A DNA stretch of 64,000 nt from the NCBI GenBank assembly GCA_021464245.1, contig JADCRB010000024.1, forward strand, positions 1,726,836 through 1,790,835, read 5' to 3'. The position numbers were made by a program, and so were the translations under genes. The stretch is from Carallia brachiata (taxonomy: Eukaryota; Streptophyta; Magnoliopsida; Malpighiales; Rhizophoraceae). The notes below the pieces were generated by a model. The model did not search any database. It saw only the letters and a program-made list of their open reading frames with translations, and was not told the DNA's origin. Shown here piece after piece: positions 1 to 12,746 of the stretch. Positions within the stretch are counted from its first letter, which is position 1; each line of letters opens with the position of its first letter.

Positions 1-455
1 ATCTTATTCAATCCTAAAGAGGACGCCAATATTGGGGTCACAGAAGTAGTCCCCACGGCCGCCGGGGCCGCCGCCGCCTCCTTCTCCTTCTCGTCCACTA
101 CCGCAGTAGCAGCAGCAGTCTTCTTGGATTTGGAAAACGACCCAGATAGACCGGAGCTAATGGGTGTCTGAGTTTGGGTCTGAGAGCTTTGCTTGCCCTT
201 TACAGAGTCCTTCTTCTTGACCCAATCTTTGACTTGGGTCTGCCTATGAGCAGTAGCAGTGGCAGGCGAGTTTCCGGCACTGGTGCTGGGACTTCCATCT
301 TTGGAGGAGGAGAAGGAAGATGATGATTTGGGTTTCTTTTTATCGGATCGGATCGGGGAATTGGACCCGAAAGATCGAGGGCTACTGGAAGATTTATCGG
401 GGCTAGAAGCATCCGATTTCTTTGAAGAGAAAAACAGCTTGTTCTTGAACACCAT
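1..455 (-). CDS. N-terminal part of a probable IREH1-like AGC kinase (cut by the window edge)
   Basis: The start codon is at 455-453 and the frame stays open to base 1, giving about 151 residues with no stop. The protein begins MVFKNKLFFSSKKS. It continues with Ser/Pro-rich, basic low-complexity sequence containing SNSPIRSDKKKPKS, then an Ala/Glu-rich stretch, and ends ILASSLGLNKI at the edge. From memory, this kind of N-terminus and the ASSLGLN block occur in the plant IRE/IREH1 family of AGC serine/threonine kinases, which act in root-hair elongation. No kinase motif is inside the window, so the identity rests on the N-terminus and on the JAZ3 neighbour (AT3G17850 lies beside JAZ3, AT3G17860, in Arabidopsis). 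The two genes are divergent. The disordered N-terminus gives no function by itself. Confidence 0.55.
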   Translation of the reverse strand, partial: MVFKNKLFFSSKKSDASSPDKSSSSPRSFGSNSPIRSDKKKPKSSSSFSSSKDGSPSTSAGNSPATATAHRQTQVKDWVKKKDSVKGKQSSQTQTQTPISSGLSGSFSKSKKTAAATAVVDEKEKEAAAAPAAVGTTSVTPILASSLGLNK

Positions 456-585
456 TTTTTTGGTAGCTTCTTCTTCTTGATTCAGCCCCCAGCATCGATG
501 CAAAAAAGGGGCCTTCTTAGTTTAAAGCCACCATAAAAACATTGAAAATTTTCCTTTCTTTCTTTTTTCTTTCTTTGTTTCTTTT

Positions 586-614
<29 letters not shown>
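586..614. repeat. (GA)n microsatellite in the 5' leader of the IREH1-like gene
   Basis: An uninterrupted GA run of 29 bases lies about 130 bases upstream of the minus-strand start codon, so it reads as a CT/TC tract on the coding strand. Pyrimidine-rich leaders of this kind are common in plant 5' UTRs. The purine-rich stretch continues imperfectly to about 790. Confidence 0.85.
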
Positions 615-617
<3 letters not shown>

Positions 618-2653
618 CTGGGTTCTGACACAAGAAAACTAGAGAGGGAAACTTGGTGATTTTCTAGTGAGAGAAAGTTTTTGAACTCTGAAAAAGAAAG
701 AAAAGGAGAGAAATAACAAAGAAGTTTTGAGGCAGAGAGGAAAAGAAAAAGACTGAAGTGGAAATTGGAAGCGAAAAGCAAGAGAGAAATTGACTTTTTG
801 TTTTTTTCTTGTTTTTGGTAGGAAAAATTAATATCTGATTTTTTATTTTGTTAAGATTTTTAACTTTTTTAGGAAATAAATTAATTATTCTGGTTTTTTA
901 TAAAAAATTTTCCTTTTTACTAATGCGATATAAGAAATTGGACTTATATATTTAAGAAATTTTTTAATTTTATTCACTTTTTGAAAAATATTAAAAAATT
1001 TTAAATAAAATTAAATTAAAAAAATTTAAATGTATAAATAAATTTGTAAAACATAAAATTAATATTTATTTTATTAAAAATAAATTAAAAAATAATTAAT
1101 ATTTTTATTTAATTGCATGTGATATTTTATTTTGCATCAACATCTGGGTATGTTCTCTTTTGCTTTATCCAATAAGAAAATATAAATCCAATCATAAAAG
1201 TCAATGCAATGGACCTTCACGTAGCCATTAGCTTTCGAACTTTTTTTTTTTTTTTTACAAAAAATAAAGTACCTCAGTCATTAAATTTTTATATTAAATT
1301 CAAAATAATTTTTATTTGAATACCTTATTTGTAAATCTCATAAGAACGAGACTCATAACTTAAATACTAATGAAGTCAAACGAGTCTTTTTTATTAGTGT
1401 CTCGATAAGTGAATCTAATTTTAAATGCTTACTGCAAAATTTTGTTAACCAAAAGACCATCTAACTATTGCCAAAGGATGATGCATGCATTAGAACTCAA
1501 ATTCAAGAGCGTAAAAATACGTTGATTTATCATTAAATTACCACTTGGGATGATATTAACTTTTGAATTTGCTAGAATATAATTTCGCAAAATTAATGGA
1601 TTCATTAATTATCTGTTTGTAAACAGAATCTAAAAGTAGTAACCAAATTTTTCAGAAAAATCGATTATTATGATGCACACGATGAAAACTGAATATATCT
1701 TTGTGAATTATATTTCACCTAAAAAAACAAATAAAATTTTACATAACCCTCTCTTTGAAGGAAGTGGTGAATTTGTTTTTTGCTAGATTAACTGATAAAA
1801 GAAAAACAAAAAGAAGAATATTGGTTCCTGCCATCCTTGCCTCATTATTCTGGCCCTTATTTTATTATTTTTATATATACGTACTTCTTTTGTTATGAGA
1901 AATTGAGCAACCATTTGATTTTGATGGCCTACGCGCTTTGAGAGAGGAGTCAAAGGACGGCGGGAAAGTTTTACGTTCATGAATAAAGCACATGTCTGTC
2001 AAAAAAAAAAAAAATCTATTGTATTTTCAATTTTTTATATATTAGAATTTTGCTTCCTTTAAGAAAATGGTAAGAAGTGTTCATTTATTGCTCTACGGGC
2101 TTCCTTGAGGCGCTTTTTTGGTAGCGTGTGTTCGGATAAGGAGAAAAAGTGTAAAAAATAAATAAATAAATAAATAAATTATAAGAAAATAAAATTATTA
2201 GAATAAGTGAATAAAATTGTAAGAAAGAAAGTAATAAAAAGGAAAAAATAAATAATAATTTGTGAGAAAAAAACGATAAGAAAAATATATTGTTTGAATA
2301 AACAGAGAAAGTTATGAGAAAAAAAGTGTTAAAAAATAAAAATAAATAATAATTTGTGAGGAAAAATGTGATAAAAAATATAAATTGTCTAAACAAATGG
2401 AAAAAGTTGTGAAGAAATAATAGAGTAATAATTATAATTTTTTTCCCCTACCTTTCCATTGCAAACCAAACAGACCATAAGAGTGGTTGAACAGATGAAG
2501 TTTGACGAAGGTGTTAATTTTCAAAAAATAAAAGAGGTCTTAGAAATACCTCAAAGAATAGAATTTAACACTTATTTTTTTAGAGGTTTCAAAGTTTTAA
2601 ACCTATAAAAAAAGGGGATTCACCAAAAAAAAAAATTATACATGAAGAGAAAA

Positions 2654-2733
2654 TTATTAATCGTGAATTAAGCGACTAAGATCCATTCGTGTGTTATTAA
2701 TCATGAATTAAGTGACTAAAGTCTATTCGTGTG
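2654..2733. repeat. Tandem duplication of a 40-bp unit
   Basis: Two adjacent 40-base copies occupy 2654-2693 and 2694-2733. Both begin ttattaatc and end attcgtgtg, with a few substitutions between them. No gene is nearby; it looks like a local slippage or unequal-exchange duplication. Confidence 0.8.
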
Positions 2734-4859
2734 CAGTATTTTTGAATTCAAACTCGCATAAAAGAAGACAAAAGTTGGCATGTACAATTTACAAAGAATA
2801 AAGGAGAGGAATGTGTTAATAAGAATCAAACTTTTGACTACTTTTTAATTAAGAGGGCTAATGCCCACTTGAGATAGCCAGCCAGATTCTTATAATATGA
2901 ATTTTGTTTTTTTTTTTTTTTTGTACATTCCTATCGAGGCCCATGTTAAGCTAACGCATTTAAACCCAATATTTCCAATTCAACAGAATTGGGCTGAAAC
3001 TTTAATATAAGTGGGCTCCTTTTGTTTCCAAATCAAACTAAGAACAAGTGGGCTTTCTCTCCTTCTCCCATTCCAGTACTCGCGAGCCAGCGAAGCCCAC
3101 AACTACTGGTGACATTTTGGCGTGAATTTGTTGAACTTTGTTGTGCTGCTAACCATTGTTCTTAAGAAATAGAGTGTTGCAAATTTATGTGAATTGAATA
3201 TTGTTATGAAAGATGGGTGATTTAGTGGACAACCACTCTGGAATGAGGAGCAACAAGAGTACCTCCTCTTTTAACAAGCTCTTTTATGAATTCAAAGTTC
3301 TGCACGTTGGCAGGTAAAACCAACTTGCCTTCACTAGACCAACACCTCGTTGGTCCATTGAATATTGGCAGGAAAGATACATGGCAGAAAATGCAATTAC
3401 AATATCTTGCGAAGGCCAGGGCTCATGATATAATATATTGCCAACCAAATATAGAACGTTGTAAGTAGCAGTGTACATAATCAAATCGAAACTGCTAAAA
3501 TTGTCATAAATATTATTGTTTCTAATTTAAGTAAACTGAGTTTAGTAATTCAATTGCAATTTTAAAAATTTAAAGAGTAAATATATAAAATGATCTCCAA
3601 CTTTACGTTTTGTAATAAATTAAGTGCAGCCTTTTTAATGTAATGACTTGTAAATCGTAAAGTAATTTCGTGACAAAAATAGCACACACTTAACAAGGAT
3701 TGGTGGGTTCTGTCTAGAATGAAAAATCCAATCATCTTTATGTCTTATGCTCACGCCACGTAAGGAAGTTAGTAGATCACATCAACACACTTATTTAATT
3801 AGTTAATTTTAGTTAACGGTGTGCTATTTTTATTGAATTTACAATACATAAATCGTTATTTTTTAGCGTTGTGTTAGATTTATTAAAACAATTAAGTTGG
3901 AGTTATTTTGTATATTGACCCAAATTTAAAACCACTTAAATTTTATTTTATGGAGATGTGAACCATTGAAAAAAAAAAAAAACCATTTGTCTCTACTAAA
4001 TCTAAAACTTCAATCAATTTACATTTATTTTTGAATGTAATTAGGTTTGTCCAAAGGTTTACTTAGAATAAAATCTTTTCCATATTGTGGATGAAGGTAA
4101 TTTTACAACTTTTTTTTCTATCTACATTTAAAAAAAAGTTGTTTTTCCATAAAGATGGTTCAAAACAATCAAATCAACATACAATTGCTAATTTCAGTTT
4201 GACTAGTTTTACTAATACGTTGGTTTAGTTACAATTTTAAAAACTTTTAAATCTTTATCAACCATTTATTTTGAATATAAGTATGATACCAACCAAAAAA
4301 GACTCTTGTACACCTTAATTATCGGTTGAGATTCATGAAAAAGAAAAATCCACTTTAATTTTGTGGCTCAAAAATATGCACTAGTTAAATAATATGAGAT
4401 ACAGAACACATTGTTAGGACCTCGAATATATAAATTAGCAGACCAATTTTTACATTGAATAAATTGTCTCTACCATAGCAAGCACAAATATTTGACCTAT
4501 TTTTTTCATTTAAATTAGAATTTCGTTACCAATAAGACTAGTCCAATTGGTAAAAAAGTGGATCTCCATTTTACTTTTCTGCCGAACCATCTCTTATTTT
4601 TTACTCTGTATATTGGGGCAACTGGTCTCCCTGACGCCTATTGGTTATAATGTATTTATGTACAAAGCCTTTTAAAAGATGTAATTTAGTGTTGGGTGCC
4701 AAACACTTTAAAATCTCGTGTTTTATCAACTAAGGACCACAACAGTAAACAATGCAACATGCGACAAAAAAATATAAATGATTAATCTTTCTGTAAAAAA
4801 TATTTTCTTTTTGAAATCTCTCGATCTCTCCAACACAACCCACTCTTCCCTAATCTTCT

Positions 4860-5455
4860 TTTGCCGGTGACGATGGTAGCCACCGCTGCCGCTAGCAATG
4901 CTAACTTCGGTACGTTACATCTATTCTCTCATCTCTCTCTCCATTTTCCCTTTGTTTCTCTCTCTACCACCAGCTTCTTGACCTCTCTTTCCCCCCTCTT
5001 TCACTGTCATAGTGTTTGTTTTACTTTTTCTTAAATATAACTCAAATAAGGCCACTCACTATTTTTCTAGTCTCAAATCTACGGTCCGACATCTTGCCAT
5101 TCTTTTCACTATTCCTGCCGCCACATCCGCCTCCTGATCCGCCGTGTCGGCTACTGGCACCATCAACTTCGATAATGATTCTACTGTCGGCGCTGCCATA
5201 CTGATCACTAACGCACTCATCAAAGCGTTTTTTTTTTTGCTACTGAAGATGGCCCCCGAGGCTCTGCCACAAGCGATGCCTTAGAAGTCGTCGGTAGGGT
5301 TGTTGACACAGCTTCTGCTGCTACCGGAGTGGACACCGACGACACGGCCTACCCCAATGCTACTGCTGCCCGTTGCTCCGCTGCTAGTCATGTCGCCCCC
5401 ACAGTCGCCACCCGCCGCTGGCATCGACACAACTGTTGTACTTGATTGGATATGT
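4860..5455 (+). pseudogene. GC-richer, Ala/Thr-rich decayed coding relic
   Basis: This patch is clearly richer in G and C than the DNA around it. It holds a short ATG frame starting at 4873 (MVATAAASNANFG) that ends at a GT. After about 200 bases of pyrimidine-rich DNA there are runs of Ala, Thr, Asp and Ser codons. One frame from about 5138 reads SAVSATGTINFDNDSTV up to a T-run near 5229, and the reading continues in another frame through ATEDGPRGSATSD and VVDTASAATGVDTDD to a stop near 5445. The T-run therefore marks a frame change. I do not recognise a family. It may be a transposon or gene fragment; the composition and broken frame argue against a working gene. Confidence 0.35.
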
Positions 5456-8400
5456 TACCTTTTAGACTAATTTGTGTTATTAACTTATTATGTACTCTAT
5501 ATGTGTACTATGTATGTACTGTGTATATATATGTTGTTGGGTGATATGTACCGTGCATGTGTATGGGTACTGTTATTATGTCTGTAGTGTAGTATTTTAG
5601 AAAATTGTTGCTTGGCAATGATTTCTAGTCCACCGAAATACAGTGAATGTAGTTTTATGCAGTTTTATCTAATTGTTGTTGTAGGTTTATCTAAAATTTT
5701 AATTCTAGATAAATTTAATTTCAATCTAGTGTGTACTCTATTTTGAAGATTTTATCAAAATATGTTTCGTGTTCAATTAGTTAATAGTTTTAATGATCAT
5801 TTTAATTGTAAGCCCTTTGTTGCGGTAATATATTCTTATTTTTTTACAGATCCTCCTGACTCTTTTATGTTAAATTTGTTTACGTTTTCAATTGACATCA
5901 ATGTAATAATTTTTTGCGTGAAAAAAATGCAACATGTGAAAATAGAATAAAATAAGACAAAATAGAAAATTAGGACCACAACGTCCACGACATGATCCAG
6001 TATTGAAGAAAGCAATAGAACCATATATTTTAAATGCATGTATCATATGTTTGTGTGCCAGTAATAAATTGATTGAGATCTGTCAATTTAATTATTTATC
6101 TATGTCAGTACTATTTTACTTTTATTTTAGAGGTTTATTACGTAAATATGTACAAATAAGTATATAAAAGACACATAATTAATTTAATAATATTTAATAA
6201 TTTAATTTTTTTAATTTAAAATATTTTTTGTGATTCAACTATTCTAATTTTTATATGTTCACCGCATTTTCCTTTATTCTTTATCTATTTTGTAACGCAT
6301 GGAATCTGAACATTGATAATGCCCATCATGTTCAAATTTATTAAGAAACCATTTAGTTTTTTTTTAAGAAAAAGGAAAGAATAGTTTTCCATTTTTAATT
6401 GAATGCTACAATTATTAAGAGTTAAAGTGTTAATAAAAAATATAATATCAATTTGTGATTTGTAACAAATTTGAGATTTCGAAATTATGATTTGTTTGAT
6501 TTTATGAGAAAATATAAGACAAAAAGTTGTGACATAAAAAATTATTTAAATATATAAAAAAATATGTGAAAAAAAAATAATGAAAAAAATAATAATAAAA
6601 GTTTTAAGATAAAAAACTTATGTAACAAGAGTTGTTTTGATAGAAAAAAAAAATATGTAAAAAAATGATTTGACATTTTGTTTTCAACTAATTTTTTTCT
6701 GACGTCGTCTCCCCAAAACCAAATAAAGTTTTAATGATTTGGGTATTTAGAATATTTTAGTCAGGAAACAATAGAAAATGTAAAAGTGATGCCTTAGAAT
6801 TTTAGTAAATAGTGTTAAAATTATATGTTTAGAAAGAGCGTGAAGAATTCTATTGATTACAAATATATCGTGCCTAGTAATAAGTCATAATTTTAATCTC
6901 ATTTCATAATTTTGAAAAAATTTAAATTTATAATCTTATTCGTATATTCAAACCCCCACTAATTAGTGGTAATCTTTGATATACCAAATTACCAAAATAA
7001 AATAAAATAAGAGGCCTAAGTTGTAGGGGCCGAAAATGGCTATTTTGGGATCGAAAAATTACAAAAAAATTAGCGATTTTATTTAAATAATTATAAAATT
7101 ATTATAAAATAATATAAATTATTAAATAATTAAATTAATAAAAATATAAAAATAAAAATATTTTATAAAATTGAATAATTATTTATTACTAATTACGTGA
7201 AGAAATTTAGTATTTACTCTAAGAAATTTTCCACACCATTGCATTTGTAGTTGGATAAACGTCTGTTCTACTTAGCTTTCTTTTTTGAACCATAGTATAA
7301 GTACACAACTTATAACAAATGAAAAGTACATAATTTAAATATTTTTTTATTTAATATATTATTTATAACTTAATAATTTATTTTTATATATTAATTTTAT
7401 ATTTATTATCACGTACTTATATAAATTTTTTTATTAATAAATCCAGACCCGTGTGAAAGGACGTCGCATCTACAAATCGAGCTAAAAATGTGGGCTACAC
7501 CTACGCCCATATTTTTAATAATCCTGAGCCCACATTTAGTTGCAGGTCTGCCAAAAATAGCGACCTGACGTTAATATTTTAAGGCTCGCCATTCACATGG
7601 TGCAATTTTTTTTCGATTGCCCAACCCTGTCCACATGCTGCACATCTTTTTCCTTTCCCGTCTTGATTGAGCCTCCTTTTTTTTTTATTTATTTTATTAT
7701 TTTTTATTTTCTTTGTGCTTTGTGCTCCAAGCTAACACACCTGTATTTGCAGCGACTTCATTTCATGACCACACGTTTCTGCTTGATATTGAGTTATCGA
7801 CAAGTCAAATTTAGACCAGTTTGGATTTCGACCAACATCAATTAAGCAAAAATAAAAACAAATTTAAGAAATGTTATAATATTATTAGAGTTACTGCATG
7901 TATATAATTCACATTATTAATTCCGATTATGTATTGAATTATTATAAACATATGATCAATGACAAAAATATTTTCGCATGTCATTTCTTTCGAATTGAAA
8001 CTATACCTGTATCACATTATATGGTTGATGTAATGTTTTTCTATTAGCATTAAGCTATTAAATTTATTTATTTATTCAAATATAAATATAGATTATTTAG
8101 TTAGTCTAGTTTCGTTTATCCAAAAAAAAACAGAGAAAAATGAAAAACCTCTATTTATTTTATTTTTATCTTTCCAAGTGAGTTTGCGTCCCCATGACAC
8201 CGGGTCCTTTCTTGATTGTCCATGTTTGTTGTTTGTTGTTTGCTCTGTGCTCACCTCAAACTTGTCCTTTTGTGGGGTAAATTTTGGGATATTAATTGTC
8301 TTTATTGAACATTATTATTCCTATGCTCATTTCTTATTTTACTTAAATCAATGACCTTTCTTTTTTTTTTTTTTTTTTTGTCACTTTTGGTTTTGGTTGA

Positions 8401-10413
8401 CCACTTCCACCTTCACCAATTTTCAATAATGACCATAGAATAATTGTTTGTGGTGGACCTGCATATTCATGAAGGCTAGCTCGCCAATGAGGACTTAGCG
8501 AGGCCAGCTACCGCATTCGCAACCTCTTGAATCTTTATTTTGTGACACTGTTTCAGCAGACGACTGTAAATAGCCATAAGTTTGCGTTGTAATTTGAATA
8601 AGGGTGAGGACAAACGCAAACTTATTTTCATTTTTTATATTTCATCAAAAACTTAAATTTGATACCATTAAACTGTTGAGAGTTCTGTTAATTTTTTTAA
8701 TAATTTACTTTATAGGCATGAATATGTGAAAACTTAGTAGATACACAGTAATCTAAACTGTTGAATTTATAAAATATGTCGAATCTGAAAAAAATAAAAA
8801 TAAATAAATCGTTAAATGACCTTATATTAATTACATGTCTCTCACGTATTTCACTAAGTGTATTTACGTAGTCAAACTTATTTTTTTATTATTATCTTTA
8901 CTTTGATTTTATATAATTATAAGATCTTAATTCCAAATGATTATTATCTTAATTAGGGGCAGAAAAAAGTAGTCAGCCACAGTTTAAAGAGGGGTGTCTG
9001 GATTAAGTTTGAAAATGATACATTTGCATATTATTTTTAAAAAGTATAAAAATAAATGTTTATTTAATCTTTTTGAGTTGCTGTTTGATTTTACTTATTT
9101 TTTTATATAATATCATAAAAGCAGCTGATTGAAAAATAATTTAAAATTATTTTTTACTATTTTTTTAGTTGCTTTTCAGTTTTTAATATTAATAATAATT
9201 TATATAAACTAAAAAATCATCAAATAATATTTATATAAATTCATAATTTTTTTACTTACTGTTTAAATATGATTTGTTAGTAGTTATTAACTTTCGTCAA
9301 TATTTATATAAACGTAATAGTTTTATTTTTTGATAATTCGTAAATATTTTTTTACTTCAATTTTTCATTAATATTATATTTAAAAAAAATTTCAAATATT
9401 ATATTTTTCATTATGTAGTAAACAATAATTTTTTTTGAAAAAATAAAAATGAAGTGAGAAAATTTTTAATATTATTTATAAAATATTTATTCTAAAAATA
9501 AAAATTATAAAATATAAAGATAATTTTGTTAATATAATATATCAATATAAATTAAATGTTTAAATCAATCATTTAGTCATTTAATAATAACAATAAGTAT
9601 AAAATTAATTAAATATTTCATTAATTTTTTTAGTAATTAATAATATGTAACAGTAATTAATAACAATAATTAACAATAATAACTAATAATAATAATATTA
9701 AACAGGTAAGACAAACTGGTTCTCACAAATCTTTTGTCGTGGCTTCGATTTGTTTCAAAGTAGCAAAACCGATTTCACGGTCTTTCGGAACCAAATTTGG
9801 AGAGATTAAAATTATTTTATTAAAAAAAAGTTATTTTAGCTTTTCTGGTATTTTTGAATAAATCCTTTATTAACAAGTCTCCTTTTATTTCAGATGTAAT
9901 TCAATTGAATAGAACTTTTTTTTTATTTTTTTAGAAATCAATAGAATAAGGTTTTTTTTTTTTTTTGCCCGCAATAGAATAAGGTTATACTTCCATTCAA
10001 CAATAACATAAAGGCCCCCACAATGGACGTGATTTGTCAAAATTATACATGTCAATCATGTACATCCTCCTATCCTATCCAGTGTTAAAGAGTGGCTTCT
10101 CTTTTTGGTCCACATATTTTTTTATTAAAAAAATATTACCGGCACATAAATTAAAATTAATGTACTTATACTTAATATCACTATTATTTATTAATATTTT
10201 TATTTAATTTCTCTTAAAAAAAATTTATTATCTAAATATAGTTAAATTTAAATAAATCTTCCTCATATCTAATCTCAATATTAATAAATCTGAAACTTAT
10301 AACATTCAATATACAATATCCTTGACAATTTAAAGCACAACGACAAGAATTCGAACTCGAACAATAAAGGAGGAAATTGCAACAATTTTGTGAATACCAT
10401 GTCGCGATGCTAT

Positions 10414-10419
10414 CACGTG
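10414..10419. promoter_or_regulatory. G-box (CACGTG) about 770 bp upstream of the JAZ start
   Basis: A perfect palindromic CACGTG lies in the 5' region of the JAZ3-like gene. MYC2-type bHLH factors bind G-boxes and activate JAZ genes. The motif is seen directly; binding is inferred. Confidence 0.35.
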
Positions 10420-10876
10420 GAAATTTCCCCAAAATATAAACCAAACATAATGCTGAACTCTTTTACACCATTTTGTTCTGTCTCTTACAAACTTTTTAGG
10501 AAAACATTAAGATTTTTTGACTGATATCAAAGTAATCATTGGACGACTAAATTTTTTAAACAATAAATTATTAAATATTTTTAAATAAATTTTTTTATTA
10601 TTTTAATATTATCTAAAATATAATTATGTAATAAAATTCTTTTTTTAATGCCCGTGAGACACATCTGAAGGGAAAAAAATTTTGGTCAAAATTAGACGGG
10701 AAAAAAATTGGATATGCCAATTTCCTTCTTTCTATAGCTGGTCCAACCCACCTAAGTTTTTTCCATAAAAAGAAAAAAAGCAATACAAAAAGATTACAGT
10801 CTAACAAAATACAAATTAAGAATTAATTAAATTGGAGAGCAGTGGGGGACGACCCTTCACCAAATGTGAGACTACG

Positions 10877-10882
10877 CACGTG
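10877..10882. promoter_or_regulatory. G-box (CACGTG) about 300 bp upstream of the JAZ start
   Basis: This is a second CACGTG, in a GC-richer stretch (about 10835-10930) just ahead of the probable leader of the JAZ3-like gene. Its proximal position and flanking G on both sides make it the better candidate of the two for MYC2-dependent jasmonate induction. Confidence 0.45.
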
Positions 10883-11184
10883 GTATCTCACCGGGAACTC
10901 CCGGTTTTCCGACCGGACCAGCCGGTACATTTTCTAACACGTTCCAAAGAATCTCGCAATCCAAAGGTGCAGATCATATCTAACGCAAAAAGTCAAAAAA
11001 ACAAAAAAAAAAATGAGCCATTTAAATTGCTCCAGACTCTGTTCTCCTCAGTTTCCTTTCTTCATTGGTTCTGTTTTTTCTATTTCTCTGCTTAAAAAAG
11101 CAAGCCTCATCCTTTTACTTTTTTTATTTTTTTTCTGCCTCCGTTCGCTGTTCTTGGAATTTTTTTTCGTGGGGATTTAAGAGT

Positions 11185-12701
11185 ATGGAGAGGGATTTTC
11201 TGGGTTTAGGTTCCAAGAACTTTCCTCCTTTTACAGTGAAAGAAGAGGCAACTGAGGGCTCCAAGGACTCAGGTTTGCTTCTCTGTTTTTTTTTTTTTTT
11301 TTGGTTTAGTTCTATGAGCTTTTGTATTCATGCCTCTCTTGCTGATTACAACTTTATTACAGACCAAATTTCTATGTGGGGTTAAAGGCTAGAGGCTTAA
11401 AAGCTGAATCTTGTTCCCTGTAATTGCGTTTGTCGTTGGCTCTGTCTTGTTTGGTTGTTGAGAAAGTGTGCGAGAAAAAAATTGCCTCGGTTTGGGGGAT
11501 ACTGGATACATGCTGAGAAAGCCCGGGGGTTAACATTTAATTACCTATATAATGGTTTTAGTGAATAAAAATTCTTGGAATTTGAAACAACGTGAAAAAT
11601 AAGACCCGAGATTGGTTTTTGACTTTTTTTTTTAGCAAGGTATTAGCTGCAGTGAATTTTGGCCGACAATTTGTTTCAAATATAACACAAACTGTCTACT
11701 TTAACCAAAAAAAAAAAAATTCATATTTTACATGATGAAAAAATAAAATAATTATTTTTATTACGTAAAATATCAATATTATTATTAAAGATTGTTTACA
11801 TTTCGAAAAATTCCCTGGCTACAAACCTGTTTTTTTTTTTTTTTGATATGTATTATTAATACAGCTACATCCAAGCCACCTATCGCGGCTACCGGCGACA
11901 TGTGTTTTTAACCGTTGATTTTGCAATGAATCAGCCATTTATGGCCGGTTCTAGTGATACCATTTTTGCCAACATTTATGGCTCATGTTATTAATTTCCA
12001 AGAAAAAGAAAAAGAGTTGGGGGAACCAATTCATAGCACATGACAGTAAGGTACAAATATTTGAAGAACAAGTTTTAAAATGATTAATCATAGTTAAGAA
12101 ACTTTATTAGTCTTAATTAAAAAAAGAACGCCTGGCAAGTTACGCATGTTTATTGTTTAAAGATGAAATCTTCATTTTTAATTTTGGACTTGCCAAAAAA
12201 TATATATATTTATCTGGTCGCCGACAAGTGATGCCATTTATTTAATTATTTATTATCACATCTGGTGGATGCTAATGTGCGCTGGGGTTGGGTGTGTTTC
12301 ACCAGTGGGTCAGTTTTGGTCAAGTGGATTCGTGGTGTTATGTTTGTTTGTGCTTGAGGTTGAGTGTTGGTTTTGAAGACCATACTTTCCTTCTTTCTCT
12401 TCGATGACGTAAGTTTTTTTTTTTTTTTGATTTTCATTTTTATACTCAAAGTATACTTTTCGTGAAGATTTATTTTAATTAGAATCATCGAAAATATATC
12501 TTCAACTAAAAAGTATGAATTCGCAGGTTAGTCTTCATCCTCACTTGTCTCTTCTTTTTTTTTTTTTTTTTTCTGTGATTTTAGAGTTCAACTATGAGCA
12601 TTACATAAAGGGAGGAGGGTATATGGTCCAGACGGGGTCGAACCCCCATCACTTGAGCTACAGCTCATCCACCCACTTGTCTCTTTCTTAAGAATGAGCT
12701 A

Positions 12702-12746
<45 letters not shown>

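Larger units (their letters stand above)
615..10400. other. Long AT-rich intergenic region without a convincing gene
   Basis: After the leader of the first gene there are almost 10 kb of AT-rich DNA with many A and T homopolymers. The ORFs here are short and of low complexity, and none has a recognisable domain. About 2150-2420 holds a degenerate repeat built on 'aataataatttgtgag' and 'aaagttgtgag' blocks. Related AT-rich blocks recur near 6470-6650, which suggests decayed MITEs. About 3200-3480 is less AT-rich and has the look of a gene fragment (a short reading frame starting MGDLVDNHSGMRSNKS at 3213), but I cannot assign it. The GC-richer patch near 4.9-5.5 kb is listed separately. Confidence 0.6.

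Noticed and set aside
2085..2396. 103-codon minus-strand frame
   Set aside because: It is made of Phe/Leu/Ile/Tyr from an A-rich repeat read backwards, so it is not coding.
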